From positions 1-64,000 of the forward strand of contig NZ_AUAW01000001.1 in assembly GCF_000428925.1 (NCBI RefSeq): a stretch of 64,000 nt of DNA. The letters run 5' to 3'. Positions within the stretch are counted from its first letter, which is position 1, and each line of letters opens with the position of its first letter. Below, in pieces: positions 1 to 8,081 of the stretch. Source of the DNA: Furfurilactobacillus rossiae DSM 15814. GTDB lineage: Bacteria; Bacillota; Bacilli; Lactobacillales; Lactobacillaceae. Under the pieces are notes generated by a model. The model searched no databases. It had not been told where the DNA came from and saw only the letters and a program-made list of their open reading frames with translations. A program made the position numbers and the translations under genes.

Positions 1-134
1 AACTCGCCTCGAGATGAGATTTCCCATTCCTATATGGAAGTAAGACCCCTCAGAGATGATGAGGTAGATAGGCTAGAAGTGGAAGTGTGGCGACACATGG
101 AGCGGACTAGTACTAATCGGTCGAGGACTTAACC
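1..134 (+). rRNA. 23S rRNA, 3' end (partial)
   Basis: The window opens inside a 23S rRNA gene. The conserved 3' terminus (GACTAGTACTAATCGGTCGA followed by GGACTTAACC) is readable at about 105-134. The 5' part lies outside the window. The exact mature 3' end is estimated from the usual position after CTTAACC. Confidence 0.9.
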
Positions 135-200
135 ACGAAGTGGTGGTCCGGTTAAAGAAAAGAAGATCATGATTCAGTTTTGAGTGGATAACGCTCAGAG

Positions 201-317
<117 letters not shown>

Positions 318-324
318 ATATTAT

Positions 325-397
325 TCCGGCATAGCTCAGTTGGTAGAGCACCTGACTGTTAATCAGGTTGTCGACGGTTCGAGCCCGCCTGCCGGAG
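325..397 (+). tRNA. tRNA-Asn (GTT)
   Basis: 73-nt cloverleaf. The acceptor TCCGGCA (325-331) pairs with TGCCGGA (390-396), and the anticodon loop reads GTT. First of twelve tRNAs after the rRNA operon. Confidence 0.93.
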
Positions 398-412
398 TTT
401 AAAATTAAAAAT

Positions 413-504
413 GGAGAGTTGTCCGAGTTGGCCGAAGGAGCATCACTGGAAATGATGTAAGCGGGTAACAACCTGCTTCAAGGGTTCGAATCCCTTACTC
501 TCCG
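413..504 (+). tRNA. tRNA-Ser (GGA)
   Basis: 92-nt class II tRNA with a long variable arm. The acceptor GGAGAGT pairs with ACTCTCC; the anticodon is GGA. Confidence 0.93.
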
Positions 505-512
505 TTTTATAT

Positions 513-585
513 GACCCCTTGGTCAAGTGGTTTAAGACACCGCCCTTTCACGGCGGTAACATGGGTTCGAATCCCGTAGGGGTCA
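513..585 (+). tRNA. tRNA-Glu (TTC)
   Basis: 73 nt. The acceptor GACCCCT pairs with AGGGGTC; the anticodon is TTC. Confidence 0.93.
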
Positions 586-599
586 ATTTTTAATATTTT

Positions 600-672
600 G
601 GAAGATTAGCTCAGTTGGGAGAGCGTCTGCCTTACAAGCAGAGGGTCACAGGTTCGAGCCCTGTATCTTCCA
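600..672 (+). tRNA. tRNA-Val (TAC)
   Basis: 73 nt. The acceptor GGAAGAT pairs with ATCTTCC; the anticodon is TAC. Confidence 0.93.
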
Positions 673-681
673 TTTAATGAT

Positions 682-755
682 GGTCCCATGGTCCAGTTGG
701 TTAGGACGCCTGCCTGTCACGCAGGAGATCACGAGTTCGAGTCTCGTTGGGACCG
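682..755 (+). tRNA. tRNA-Asp (GTC)
   Basis: 74 nt. The acceptor GGTCCCA pairs with TGGGACC; the anticodon is GTC. Confidence 0.93.
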
Positions 756-792
756 TTGTTTATTGTAAATTTTTAAATACCAAATTTGGTAT

Positions 793-865
793 GGCTCGGT
801 AGCTCAGTCGGTAGAGCAATGGATTGAAGCTCCATGTGTCGGCGGTTCGATTCCGTCCCGCGCCA
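793..865 (+). tRNA. tRNA-Phe (GAA)
   Basis: 73 nt, anticodon GAA. The acceptor GGCTCGG faces CCGCGCC, leaving one T/C mismatch at the fourth pair while the other six pair. Confidence 0.92.
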
Positions 866-876
866 TTTCAGAGTAT

Positions 877-957
877 GGCGGAATAGCGAAGTGGCTAAAC
901 GCAGCGGTCTGTAAAACCGCCCCGAAAGGTTCGTTGGTTCGAATCCAACTTCCGCCA
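877..957 (+). tRNA. tRNA-Tyr (GTA)
   Basis: 81-nt class II tRNA with a long variable arm. The acceptor GGCGGAA pairs with TTCCGCC; the anticodon is GTA. Confidence 0.93.
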
Positions 958-961
958 TTAT

Positions 962-1032
962 AGGGATATAGTTTAACGGTAGAACGTCGGTCTCCAAAAC
1001 CGCCGGTGCGGGTTCGATTCCTGCTATCCCTG
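962..1032 (+). tRNA. tRNA-Trp (CCA)
   Basis: 71 nt. The acceptor AGGGATA pairs with TATCCCT; the anticodon is CCA. Confidence 0.93.
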
Positions 1033-1048
1033 CTTATTTAAATATTAT

Positions 1049-1122
1049 GGCGGTATTGGTGAAGTGGTTAACACACTGGTTTGTGGATCCAGCACGCGTG
1101 AGTTCGATTCTCACATACCGCC
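1049..1122 (+). tRNA. tRNA-His (GTG)
   Basis: 74 nt, anticodon GTG. The acceptor is an 8-bp stem (GGCGGTAT with ATACCGCC), as expected when the extra 5' G of tRNA-His pairs with position 73. Confidence 0.92.
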
Positions 1123-1130
1123 CTTTTTAT

Positions 1131-1202
1131 TGGGATATAGCCAAGTGGTAAGGCAACGGACTTTGACTCCGTCATGCGCTGGTTCGAATCCAGCTATCCC
1201 AA
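1131..1202 (+). tRNA. tRNA-Gln (TTG)
   Basis: 72 nt. The acceptor TGGGATA pairs with TATCCCA; the anticodon is TTG. Confidence 0.93.
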
Positions 1203-1222
1203 CTTTGGATTTGCTCCATTAT

Positions 1223-1293
<71 letters not shown>

Positions 1294-1330
1294 TTCACGT
1301 CGAAGGGCGTGTAACAGAATTTCATAGCTT

Positions 1331-1416
1331 GCCGCTGTGGCGGAATTGGCAGACGCGCTGGACTCAAAATCCAGTTCCCTTTACCGGGAGTGTGGGTTCG
1401 ACCCCCACCGGCGGCA
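1331..1416 (+). tRNA. tRNA-Leu (CAA)
   Basis: 86-nt class II tRNA ending the cluster. The acceptor GCCGCTG pairs with CGGCGGC (one G-T pair); the anticodon is CAA. Confidence 0.93.
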
Positions 1417-1657
1417 TACATGACTCCTTTGAAGGGGTCTTTTTTTATGTCTTTGAAACTATCGGATACGGTGGTTTTCCGTTAATAACATCAAAGTTCT
1501 TGTGCTTCGCCCGAACGTTTCTCCAAGCCATTGGATATTTTCCTAGAGGCAGGCGTTTCCACAACATATGAGATATGTTAATAATATAATTCAAGTTATA
1601 ATATGCGAAAGATAGACATAAGTTGATTGTAATAGAAACAAAATGGCCGCATGAGCA

Positions 1658-1688
1658 TTGACATATTCTTTTTTTTCATAAATATAAA
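1658..1688 (+). promoter_or_regulatory. Candidate promoter of the SGNH esterase gene
   Basis: A perfect -35 TTGACA (1658-1663) is followed by an AT-rich -10 region: AATATA at 17 nt spacing or TATAAA at 19 nt. It lies about 60 nt before the chosen ATG. The 240 nt between tRNA-Leu and this point show no gene. Confidence 0.45.
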
Positions 1689-1746
1689 TGATATCATTAG
1701 ATTAAGTTGTGACATGTGTTTCTCATTAGTGAAAGATAGGAGAACT

Positions 1747-3426
1747 ATGAAGTTTAATAAATTGTTTACTGTATCCGTTGAAATTACATTAAGTTTTCTG
1801 TTTTCTCTGTGTGTATTTTTTAACTTGAGTGTAAGCGCTTCTTTTACGGAAAATGCAAATACTCCAATTCCTGATAAAACGATTACGCGCATTGCAACAT
1901 TTGGTGATTCCATTACATATGGTTTTAACGGATCTACGCGTGCTCAAAATCCCTGGCCTAATCTCGTTGGAAACGACCTACATGTTCCCGTTGATAATAG
2001 GGGTGTGAATTCCGCACGAATAACCGATATTGGCAGTGGACAAACGACATTATCTGATGAAATAAGTGGAATTAATCCTAAAGATTATTCGGATATTGTA
2101 ATCTCATTGGGAGTCAATGACTTTGACGATGCTAATAGTTCAAACGGCTTTGCTAGCTTAAATCAGATTGAAAGTACGTTAAAAAACCAAATTTTACGAA
2201 TTAGGGACGCTAATCCAGCAATTCGAATTTTTGGCATTTTACCTATGCAAGCATGGGCGAGAACGCAGAATTTAGATGAAAAAGGACCGGCTGGCTTTAG
2301 CCAAAATGATTTAGACAACGCACTTAAATCCACTTATGAAAGCGTTCAAGTTACAGTTTTAGATTGGCGCGATAATCCCATCGTAAATGATGGAAACAGA
2401 AACACTCTCTTAGGTGATAAGATAATCCATCCAACCCAGGATGGATATAATTTAATGGCTGCCAGAATCAGTGGTGTCATTAGTAATGAGATCAGATACA
2501 CCGATCAAAATGGTAAACCATATAATGGGTTGCACACAAATGCTGATGGATCGCAAAGTTATTTTGAAAATGGTAAAAAGTTTGTAGATCATTTTTTGTG
2601 GCAGGATAATCACATGTATTATTTTAATCCTGATGGAACTATGTCCAAGAACCAATTTTATAGCAATTGGGGCAATTTATATTATTTTGATTCTAACGGT
2701 ATTAGGTATACTGATCAATTCTACTATAATTGGGGACACACATATTATTTTGGGGACGGCGGCGTAAGGGCCACTAGTACGACTGAAATAATTGGTGATA
2801 ATCTTTGGAGCTTCGATAACCTTGGTATTGGTACGCAATTGAAGGATCATTTTTACGATCCAAATGGGAAAATGTATTACTTTGGACCAGATGGAAAGGA
2901 ATATAAAGACCAATTTTATAATAATTGGGGCAACACATATTACTTTGGTCCCGACGGTATCAGGTATACTGATCAGTTTTATTATAATTGGGGGCACACA
3001 TATTATTTTGGGGACGGCGGCGTAAGAGCCACTAGTACGACTGAAATAATTGGTGATAATCTTTGGAGCTTCGATAATCTTGGTATTGGTACGCAATTGA
3101 AGGATCACTTTTTCTCTCAAAACGGGAAAATGTATTATTTCGGTCCAGATGGTAAAGAGTACAAAGATCAATTTTATAATAATTGGGGGAATACGTACTA
3201 CTTTGGCCCCGATGGAGCTCGATATACGGATCAATTTTACAGTAACTGGGGCCATACCTACTATTTCGGTGATGGTGGTGTAAGATATACAAATCGCTTC
3301 TATTACAACTGGGGACACACATATTACTTTGGCGACGGCGGCGTCAGATTAGATAATCAAAATAAGTGGATTGATGGAAAACTATGGCATTTTGATAATC
3401 AAGGCATTGGAACAATTATCGGATGA
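1747..3426 (+). CDS. Secreted SGNH/GDSL esterase with C-terminal aromatic wall-binding repeats
   Basis: A 559-residue secreted hydrolase. The ATG at 1747 is chosen because AGGAGA lies 4 nt upstream and the protein then begins with a signal peptide (residues 1-31, cleavage likely after VSA). Residues 48-245 form an SGNH hydrolase domain: GDS motif with the nucleophile Ser at 53-55, GVND block at 122-125, and His228 in an IIHPT segment with Asp224 close by. This family removes acyl groups from carbohydrates or lipids; the substrate here is unknown. Residues 250-559 are tandem aromatic repeats, seven NWG-x-x-YYF units, which resemble glucan- or choline-binding repeats and probably hold the enzyme on the cell surface. 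Two 86-residue blocks (258 bp) are near-identical at DNA level. The gene is monocistronic beside the rRNA/tRNA cluster. Confidence 0.85.
   Translation: MKFNKLFTVSVEITLSFLFSLCVFFNLSVSASFTENANTPIPDKTITRIATFGDSITYGFNGSTRAQNPWPNLVGNDLHVPVDNRGVNSARITDIGSGQTTLSDEISGINPKDYSDIVISLGVNDFDDANSSNGFASLNQIESTLKNQILRIRDANPAIRIFGILPMQAWARTQNLDEKGPAGFSQNDLDNALKSTYESVQVTVLDWRDNPIVNDGNRNTLLGDKIIHPTQDGYNLMAARISGVISNEIRYTDQNGKPYNGLHTNADGSQSYFENGKKFVDHFLWQDNHMYYFNPDGTMSKNQFYSNWGNLYYFDSNGIRYTDQFYYNWGHTYYFGDGGVRATSTTEIIGDNLWSFDNLGIGTQLKDHFYDPNGKMYYFGPDGKEYKDQFYNNWGNTYYFGPDGIRYTDQFYYNWGHTYYFGDGGVRATSTTEIIGDNLWSFDNLGIGTQLKDHFFSQNGKMYYFGPDGKEYKDQFYNNWGNTYYFGPDGARYTDQFYSNWGHTYYFGDGGVRYTNRFYYNWGHTYYFGDGGVRLDNQNKWIDGKLWHFDNQGIGTIIG
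2690..3210 (+). repeat. 258-bp tandem repeat inside the SGNH esterase gene
   Basis: The block containing GGCGTAAGGGCCACTAG at 2761 recurs with a single change at 3019, a period of 258 bp (86 codons). Identity stays high across the whole unit, suggesting recent duplication or ongoing recombination. Boundaries are approximate. Confidence 0.85.
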
Positions 3427-3510
3427 TTAAGTGTCTAAATACTGGAATTGGTGTAGATGTTTTGACATTGCACGGCGACTCCCCCTGGGACTTTACTGGT
3501 CTCATAATTC

Positions 3511-3552
3511 AAAGAGGTTCCACGACCTTTTTTTCAGTCATGGAACCTCTTT
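3511..3552 (+). terminator. Hairpin after the esterase gene
   Basis: AAAGAGGTTCCA (3511-3522) and TGGAACCTCTTT (3541-3552) form a perfect 12-bp stem. The T-run lies in the loop instead of after the stem, so termination is likely but not canonical. Confidence 0.45.
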
Positions 3553-3592
3553 AAATATACACTTTGAAGATTTAAGAGAATGAATGTTTAAA

Positions 3593-3883
3593 TTAGAGCT
3601 TTGCGATTTGCTGTAGAGCGAGGGAACGTGCAGACTGTAATGTGTAAGATTGCACATCCCACATGAAATATAAACAGTTTGAACTATCAATGAATAGTCC
3701 AGATGATGAAATGTAGATGCCTTGTTGTCTTAAGAAGCCCAAAAATTGATCAGCTAATTTCATGTCATACCAGAAGTATTCTAATTCAGGATGCTGAATA
3801 GACGTTGTAAATTTCGATAAACGCAGTGTTTCAATCAATTTCTTGTTTTTGACAAAATTTGCCGCAGTTTTAGTATCTGACAT
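3593..3883 (-). CDS. Small protein of unknown function
   Basis: A 96-residue soluble-looking protein, not recognised. The start at 3883 (MSDTKTAANF) has AAAGGG about 6 nt upstream. An in-frame ATG at 3919 with AGGTG about 7 nt upstream would add 12 residues and cannot be excluded. The protein is rich in aromatic residues (segment EYFWYDMK) and has no signal peptide or membrane segment. It stands alone between the esterase and the lipoprotein gene. Confidence 0.55.
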   Translation of the reverse strand: MSDTKTAANFVKNKKLIETLRLSKFTTSIQHPELEYFWYDMKLADQFLGFLRQQGIYISSSGLFIDSSNCLYFMWDVQSYTLQSARSLALQQIAKL

Positions 3884-3974
3884 GTCTTTCCCTTTTTTAA
3901 TACATTCAATTGACGTCATTAGTCTACACCTATGTACGTTTGGTTCAAAATGATTTTACAATGAGGGTAGTAAT

Positions 3975-4082
3975 ATTATTACTTCATTAACAGGTGAAAA
4001 TATTAGCACAATAATTGGAATGTTTATTTCATTAGTGGCATTTGCTTTCGCAATTGTCGTTTTCAACGGTTTGTTGGGCTAA
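3975..4082 (+). CDS. Possible small membrane peptide with an ATT start
   Basis: This frame encodes about 35 residues ending in one strongly hydrophobic helix (MFISLVAFAFAIVVF, then NGLLG). No ATG lies at its front. ATT at 3975 or 3978 sits 7-10 nt behind GAGGG, an ideal Shine-Dalgarno spacing, and an internal ATG at 4020 lacks one. The size and single helix recall type I toxins or holin-like peptides, but no family is recognised. An 18-bp perfect palindrome follows 37 nt after the stop. Confidence 0.25.
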   Translation: MITSLTGENISTIIGMFISLVAFAFAIVVFNGLLG

Positions 4083-4118
4083 CTAAATTAGTCTGCTGAA
4101 TAAAAATAAAATAGTGTA

Positions 4119-4154
4119 ACAGAAAGGCGTCTCAAATTTGAGACGCCTTTCTGT
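4119..4154. terminator. Perfect 18-bp palindrome, probable terminator
   Basis: AGAAAGGCGTCTCAAA and its exact complement meet at 4136/4137. It lies 9 nt beyond the stop of the minus-strand lipoprotein gene and could also end transcription from the left. There is no strong T-run. Confidence 0.6.
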
Positions 4155-4162
4155 TCTCAACT

Positions 4163-4732
4163 TTAATTTGCTGGATTTCCTAATGCGGGGTACTGTTGAT
4201 ATAGCTGACGCCACAGATAACCAGGATCGGTCCCGTAAGGATTAGACATGGTTTTGTCAAACGCCTGTGCTAGTGTAGCGGAAGGAATTTGATTTACGGC
4301 GTTGGCATTAGCGCCGACACTGATTAAAGCTTGGCGTACGTATGCTTCTGAGTATCCGTGCCAAGGATCGTTTGTAGTTGCGATGCTAGATTGACCAGCA
4401 CTAGCTGCGGTTGAGGAGTTAGCACTTGATGTTGCATTACTGCTAGTTGTAGCTTGTGATTGAGAAACTGAAGCAGTTGATTGGTTTGCTTCAATTGAAG
4501 AACTGGCCTCACTAGATAAACTTGAGCTACTTTCTTCTACAGAACTTTTAGATGAAGTCGATGCAGAACTGCTGGAAGATGAGCTGTTTTCTGTGTCGCT
4601 GGATTTTTTTTGCTCTGTTTTTACATGGCTGCTACTGGAAGCCTTGGTAGATTGGCTGTTATTGCTGCAAGCAGCCAGTGTAATTGTGCTAAGCAGTGCA
4701 AAGCCAATTAATGAAATGCGCTTTTTAATCAT
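4163..4732 (-). CDS. Ser/Thr-rich lipoprotein of unknown function
   Basis: A 189-residue lipoprotein. The start at 4732 is chosen because AAAGGGG precedes it and the protein then begins with a lipoprotein signal (MIKKRISLIGFALLSTITLAAC), lipobox LAAC with the lipidated Cys near residue 22. A serine/threonine linker of about 90 residues follows, then a conserved-looking C-terminal domain of about 65 residues beginning DPWHGYSEAYVRQAL. Exported and anchored to the membrane outer face, with the linker probably spanning the wall. The C-terminal domain was not matched to a named family. It is transcribed alone, divergently from the FemX gene. Confidence 0.8.
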   Translation of the reverse strand: MIKKRISLIGFALLSTITLAACSNNSQSTKASSSSHVKTEQKKSSDTENSSSSSSSASTSSKSSVEESSSSLSSEASSSIEANQSTASVSQSQATTSSNATSSANSSTAASAGQSSIATTNDPWHGYSEAYVRQALISVGANANAVNQIPSATLAQAFDKTMSNPYGTDPGYLWRQLYQQYPALGNPAN

Positions 4733-4924
4733 GAAATTTACCCCTTTCGTTTGTAACAATACGCGATTGCTAAAACGATGAATGTGTAAGACAAGAACTC
4801 TATTAATATTATCATGCAAGTTGTAAGAGAGGTAAAGCTTGTTTACCATAATGCAGTAACAACTTAATGATTGCACTAAGAGTGGTAAAAAACGCATTGT
4901 TAGTGTATGTGAAGCACATGGCAA

Positions 4925-4933
4925 TGCTATAAT
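4925..4933 (+). promoter_or_regulatory. Extended -10 promoter of the FemX gene
   Basis: TGCTATAAT is a perfect extended -10 (TGnTATAAT). No good -35 lies 16-18 nt upstream, as is common for extended -10 promoters. Transcription would start near 4940, about 38 nt before the ATG. Confidence 0.6.
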
Positions 4934-4977
4934 ATTTACAGAAATCTAGTTGAAGTGGGGCAATTATTATCACAATC

Positions 4978-6219
4978 ATGAATTTTAAAGAACTCGATAA
5001 AGATACTTATTACGCTTTTGAGCAACAGCATCCACAAGGCAGTTACACGCAAACACCAGAACAAAAAGAAGTGCTGAGTCGGCGTAACATCGACGCGACA
5101 TACGTTGGGGTTACTAATGAACACGGGCAGGTGATTGCGGCGGCCTTATTGACGTCTGAAAAATTACGGATGGGTTATTTGTTTGAAGTCAACGGCGGGC
5201 CAATGATGGATTATGGCAACGCAGAGCTGGTTAAAGTAATGACAGACGGGATGGTCAGTTATGCCAAGCAACATCATGGTTTGGTATTGCGTTGGTTGCC
5301 AAACGTGATCAGTCGTGAATTTGATGATGATGGCAAGGTTATTGCCACGCCTAATCAGGATGCCATTGCAAACTTAACGGCGGCGGGCTTTAGTCACTCA
5401 GCCGTTAAACCCGGTTATTCCACGATCGAACTGGGTTATCAGTTTGTTAAAAAGATGAGTGGGATTACGGCGGATAATGTGGTGGCAAGTTATCAAAAGG
5501 ACGCCCAGTATGCGTTGAAGAAAACGAAACAATTTGGTATTAAATTACGTCAGTTGGATTATGATGAGCTGCCACAATTTAAAAAATATACCGAGGCTAC
5601 GGCAGAACGGTTGAACTTTAACGATAAAACATTGGACTATTATCAGGCGACCTATAAAGCATATGGCGACAAAGTTCAATTTATTGTGGCTGAACTGAAC
5701 TTCGACACATATATTGCTAATCAGCAAAAACAGGCTGACAAGTTACAAGAACGGGTTGACGGCTTAGATGCTAAGTTAAAGGATAAGCCAAATAACAAGC
5801 ATATCAAGAGTCAGCGGCGTGAACTGAGTGACCAAATTAGTCAGCATGAAAAGCGGATTAAAGAGGCTGAAGGCTTTAAACGTGAGGATGGTCAGTCGAC
5901 CATTCTGTCTGGGGGAATGTTCTTTATCCAGCCACAGGAAATTGCCTACATGTTTAGTTTCACAAATGAAGAATTTAAGAACTTCTACGCACCTTACATG
6001 GTCCAGAATCATATGATTCATGTTGCAATTGAAAATCATGTACCGTTATATAATTTCTACGGTGTGTCTGGCATGTTTGACGGATCCGATGGTGTGCTTG
6101 GGTTCAAACAGTCATTTACTGGTGTGACACAGGAGATGCTGGGTGCGTTTACCAAACCAGTCAAACCGTTCCAATATCGATTATACGAATGGTTGAAGAA
6201 AGTCACAGGTAGGGAATAA
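4978..6219 (+). CDS. FemAB/FemX-family aminoacyltransferase (peptidoglycan branching)
   Basis: 413 residues, typical length for Fem transferases, which use aminoacyl-tRNA to add a bridge residue to the lysine side chain of lipid II at the inner membrane face. Two GNAT-like lobes are interrupted around residues 243-300 by a charged antiparallel coiled coil (QQKQADKLQERVDG onward), the hallmark helical arm of FemA/FemX. The amino acid added cannot be read from sequence. A lysine-type MurE later in the window agrees with a branched wall. The ATG at 4978 lacks a close ribosome site: GTGGGG ends 17 nt upstream, nearer to in-frame ATT and ATC codons at 4966-4971. The N-terminus MNFKELDKD nevertheless fits the family. 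Confidence 0.85.
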   Translation: MNFKELDKDTYYAFEQQHPQGSYTQTPEQKEVLSRRNIDATYVGVTNEHGQVIAAALLTSEKLRMGYLFEVNGGPMMDYGNAELVKVMTDGMVSYAKQHHGLVLRWLPNVISREFDDDGKVIATPNQDAIANLTAAGFSHSAVKPGYSTIELGYQFVKKMSGITADNVVASYQKDAQYALKKTKQFGIKLRQLDYDELPQFKKYTEATAERLNFNDKTLDYYQATYKAYGDKVQFIVAELNFDTYIANQQKQADKLQERVDGLDAKLKDKPNNKHIKSQRRELSDQISQHEKRIKEAEGFKREDGQSTILSGGMFFIQPQEIAYMFSFTNEEFKNFYAPYMVQNHMIHVAIENHVPLYNFYGVSGMFDGSDGVLGFKQSFTGVTQEMLGAFTKPVKPFQYRLYEWLKKVTGRE

Positions 6220-6223
6220 GGAT

Positions 6224-6272
6224 TAAAAAAAGGATTTAACACAATTTGTCGTTGTGTTAAATCCTTTTTTTA
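6224..6272. terminator. Bidirectional terminator between FemX gene and ecfT
   Basis: AAAAAAAGGATTTAACACAA pairs with TTGTGTTAAATCCTTTTTTT around a short loop. A-run on one side and T-run on the other serve both converging genes. Confidence 0.9.
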
Positions 6273-7064
6273 TCGCATTAAGATTAATAGTCCAGTCAAG
6301 ATCAGCAGAATAAGGACAAACGCACCATCACGCCCATGAAATTGCTGAATTCGAAACTTGGTTCGGTTGGCTGTCCCGGAGTAACCACGGGCTTCCATCG
6401 CGGTGCCTAACTCGTCCGCTCGGCGAAAACTGGTCACTAATTGGGGAATTAACAGGGGGATGAGCGCCTGCATTTGTTGAAAGACGTTGCCCTCGCCAAA
6501 TTCGACGCCACGTGAACGTTGCGCGGCCATTAATTGACTGGTTTCATCCATGAGGTTGGGCACAAACCTGAGTGCCAAAGCAAGCATGAGTGCCACTTCG
6601 TCTACTGGAAAATGAAACCAGCGCAAGGGGCGCAACAATGATGCTACGGCATCTGCCAGTGCTAATGGGGCAGTGGTCAGCGTCAGCAGTGTTGAGACAA
6701 ACACAATAAAGACGAAACGAAGGAACACGTAAAGCCCATTTTGAAGTCCAGTTTGTGAAATGATCAGCCAGCCCCATTGCCAATAAACAGTGCCGCCATG
6801 AGTAAACAGTAGCTGCATAGCAACTGTAAAAATGATGAGCCAAAACATCGGTCGCAGACCCCTGAAAAAGAAGCGCAAACTGAGTCGGGCGCACAACACA
6901 CCAATCAGAACAAAGCTGTATAGCAACAAATTCGTTTGCCAGTTGTCAGCTAGAAAAATGATTAAGATGAGGTATAACGTTGTTAACAGTTTGACTCGCG
7001 GATCTAGACGATGAATGATGCTGGTTCCGGGAATAAAGCGGCCTAACAGAAGGGCGTTACTCAT
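6270..7064 (-). CDS. ecfT: EcfT-type transmembrane subunit of an ECF transporter (EET locus)
   Basis: 264 residues; start at 7064 chosen for GGGAGGCG 8 nt upstream (an upstream ATG would add seven residues overlapping that site). Several hydrophobic helices are followed by two EcfT coupling-helix signatures, QRSRGVEFG and AMEARGYSG, which contact the ATPase subunits. EcfT scaffolds ECF vitamin transporters; EcfA1/EcfA2 and a substrate subunit are not adjacent. An EcfT-like gene is a regular member of flavin-based EET loci, where it is proposed to move flavin across the membrane. Last gene of eetA-eetB-dmkB-ecfT, 39 nt after dmkB, ending in a terminator. The flavin role is inferred from context. 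Confidence 0.85.
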   Translation of the reverse strand: MSNALLLGRFIPGTSIIHRLDPRVKLLTTLYLILIIFLADNWQTNLLLYSFVLIGVLCARLSLRFFFRGLRPMFWLIIFTVAMQLLFTHGGTVYWQWGWLIISQTGLQNGLYVFLRFVFIVFVSTLLTLTTAPLALADAVASLLRPLRWFHFPVDEVALMLALALRFVPNLMDETSQLMAAQRSRGVEFGEGNVFQQMQALIPLLIPQLVTSFRRADELGTAMEARGYSGTANRTKFRIQQFHGRDGAFVLILLILTGLLILMR

Positions 7065-7103
7065 GTATCGTGCGCCTCCCTTCATCGGAAAGTAACAATT
7101 CTG

Positions 7104-8081
7104 CTAGGATTGACGATTTAACAATGAACTGGTGAGCTGTGACAGGATGGCGCGAACGGGCATATCCGGCAATTTCTCAATCGCGGTTAATGCAGTGTCA
7201 GTGTAATCTTTGGCTAGCTCCTGTGCCTTAACAATACCCCCGTGGTCACGAACGAGTTGATCAACTGCTTTGGCGTCATCGTCCGTCATTTTTAGCCGTT
7301 TGCTAAGGTACGGTGCAAAGGCCTCGGGCGCTTCACGTAAGGCGAGAATCAGGGGTGCTGAGTAAACACCTTGGCGCATGTCTTCCTGGACAGGTTTGCC
7401 AAACTGACTGCTGCTGGCCGTGTAATCGAGGATGTCGTCCAACAACTGGAAAGCAACCCCAATGTTGAGACCAATCGTTTGGGCATTGCGGGCAAAGCGT
7501 AGGCTGTTGCCAGATTCATACGCACCGAGAAAAGTGCTGAGCGCGAATAACTGACCTGTCTTGCCGGAAACTTGGTTCAGGTATTGGTCGATGGTGATAG
7601 CCATGTTATACCGTGTGGACATTTGTGCTAACTCACCGTTTAAAATGGCTTCCATGTGTTTGCCATCCTGTTGCACGCTGCGCAAATCACTGGCATAACC
7701 GGCCAGCAGTTTGAAACAGACGGTAAAGAGGTAGTCACCCGCATAGACGGCGGTGTCTTTACCAAACGTTGCTTGAATAGACGGCAGGCCACGACGCATG
7801 TCAGATTCATCAATGACATCGTCGTGAATTAACGTTGCAGTGTGTAAGGTTTCGACAGCAGCGGCCAATGCAATCATCTTGTGACGATCCGTTTGCTTAA
7901 ATTGTGAAAATAAGAGGCAGTACGCCGGCCGTAACATTTTGCCGCCGGCGTTAATCATGTCTAAAATAGCGTCTCTTACCGGGACGTTATTGGTGGTAAT
8001 GTTCTGATCAATTAAAGTTAGCACCTGTTCAAGTTCCGTTTGGAGAGCAGGGTACTCACGCCACATTGGGTGAATTTTCAT
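7104..8081 (-). CDS. dmkB: Polyprenyl diphosphate synthase (heptaprenyl type; DmkB/HepT)
   Basis: 325 residues. It condenses isopentenyl diphosphate units into the long isoprenoid tail of demethylmenaquinone. Both aspartate-rich motifs are present: LIHDDVIDESD near residue 90 (binding Mg2+ and the allylic substrate) and LLDDILDY near residue 210. The start has AGAGAGGA upstream, and its ATG overlaps the eetB stop by 4 bp (ATGA), indicating translational coupling. Its place with eetA/eetB and close to two UbiA prenyltransferases indicates a quinone dedicated to the NADH dehydrogenase in this region. Chain length cannot be read reliably. Confidence 0.9.
   Translation of the reverse strand: MKIHPMWREYPALQTELEQVLTLIDQNITTNNVPVRDAILDMINAGGKMLRPAYCLLFSQFKQTDRHKMIALAAAVETLHTATLIHDDVIDESDMRRGLPSIQATFGKDTAVYAGDYLFTVCFKLLAGYASDLRSVQQDGKHMEAILNGELAQMSTRYNMAITIDQYLNQVSGKTGQLFALSTFLGAYESGNSLRFARNAQTIGLNIGVAFQLLDDILDYTASSSQFGKPVQEDMRQGVYSAPLILALREAPEAFAPYLSKRLKMTDDDAKAVDQLVRDHGGIVKAQELAKDYTDTALTAIEKLPDMPVRAILSQLTSSLLNRQS

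Noticed and set aside
2677-3318. 213-codon ORF antisense to the esterase repeats
   Set aside because: It is a shadow created by the repetitive coding sequence on the other strand; it lacks start signals.
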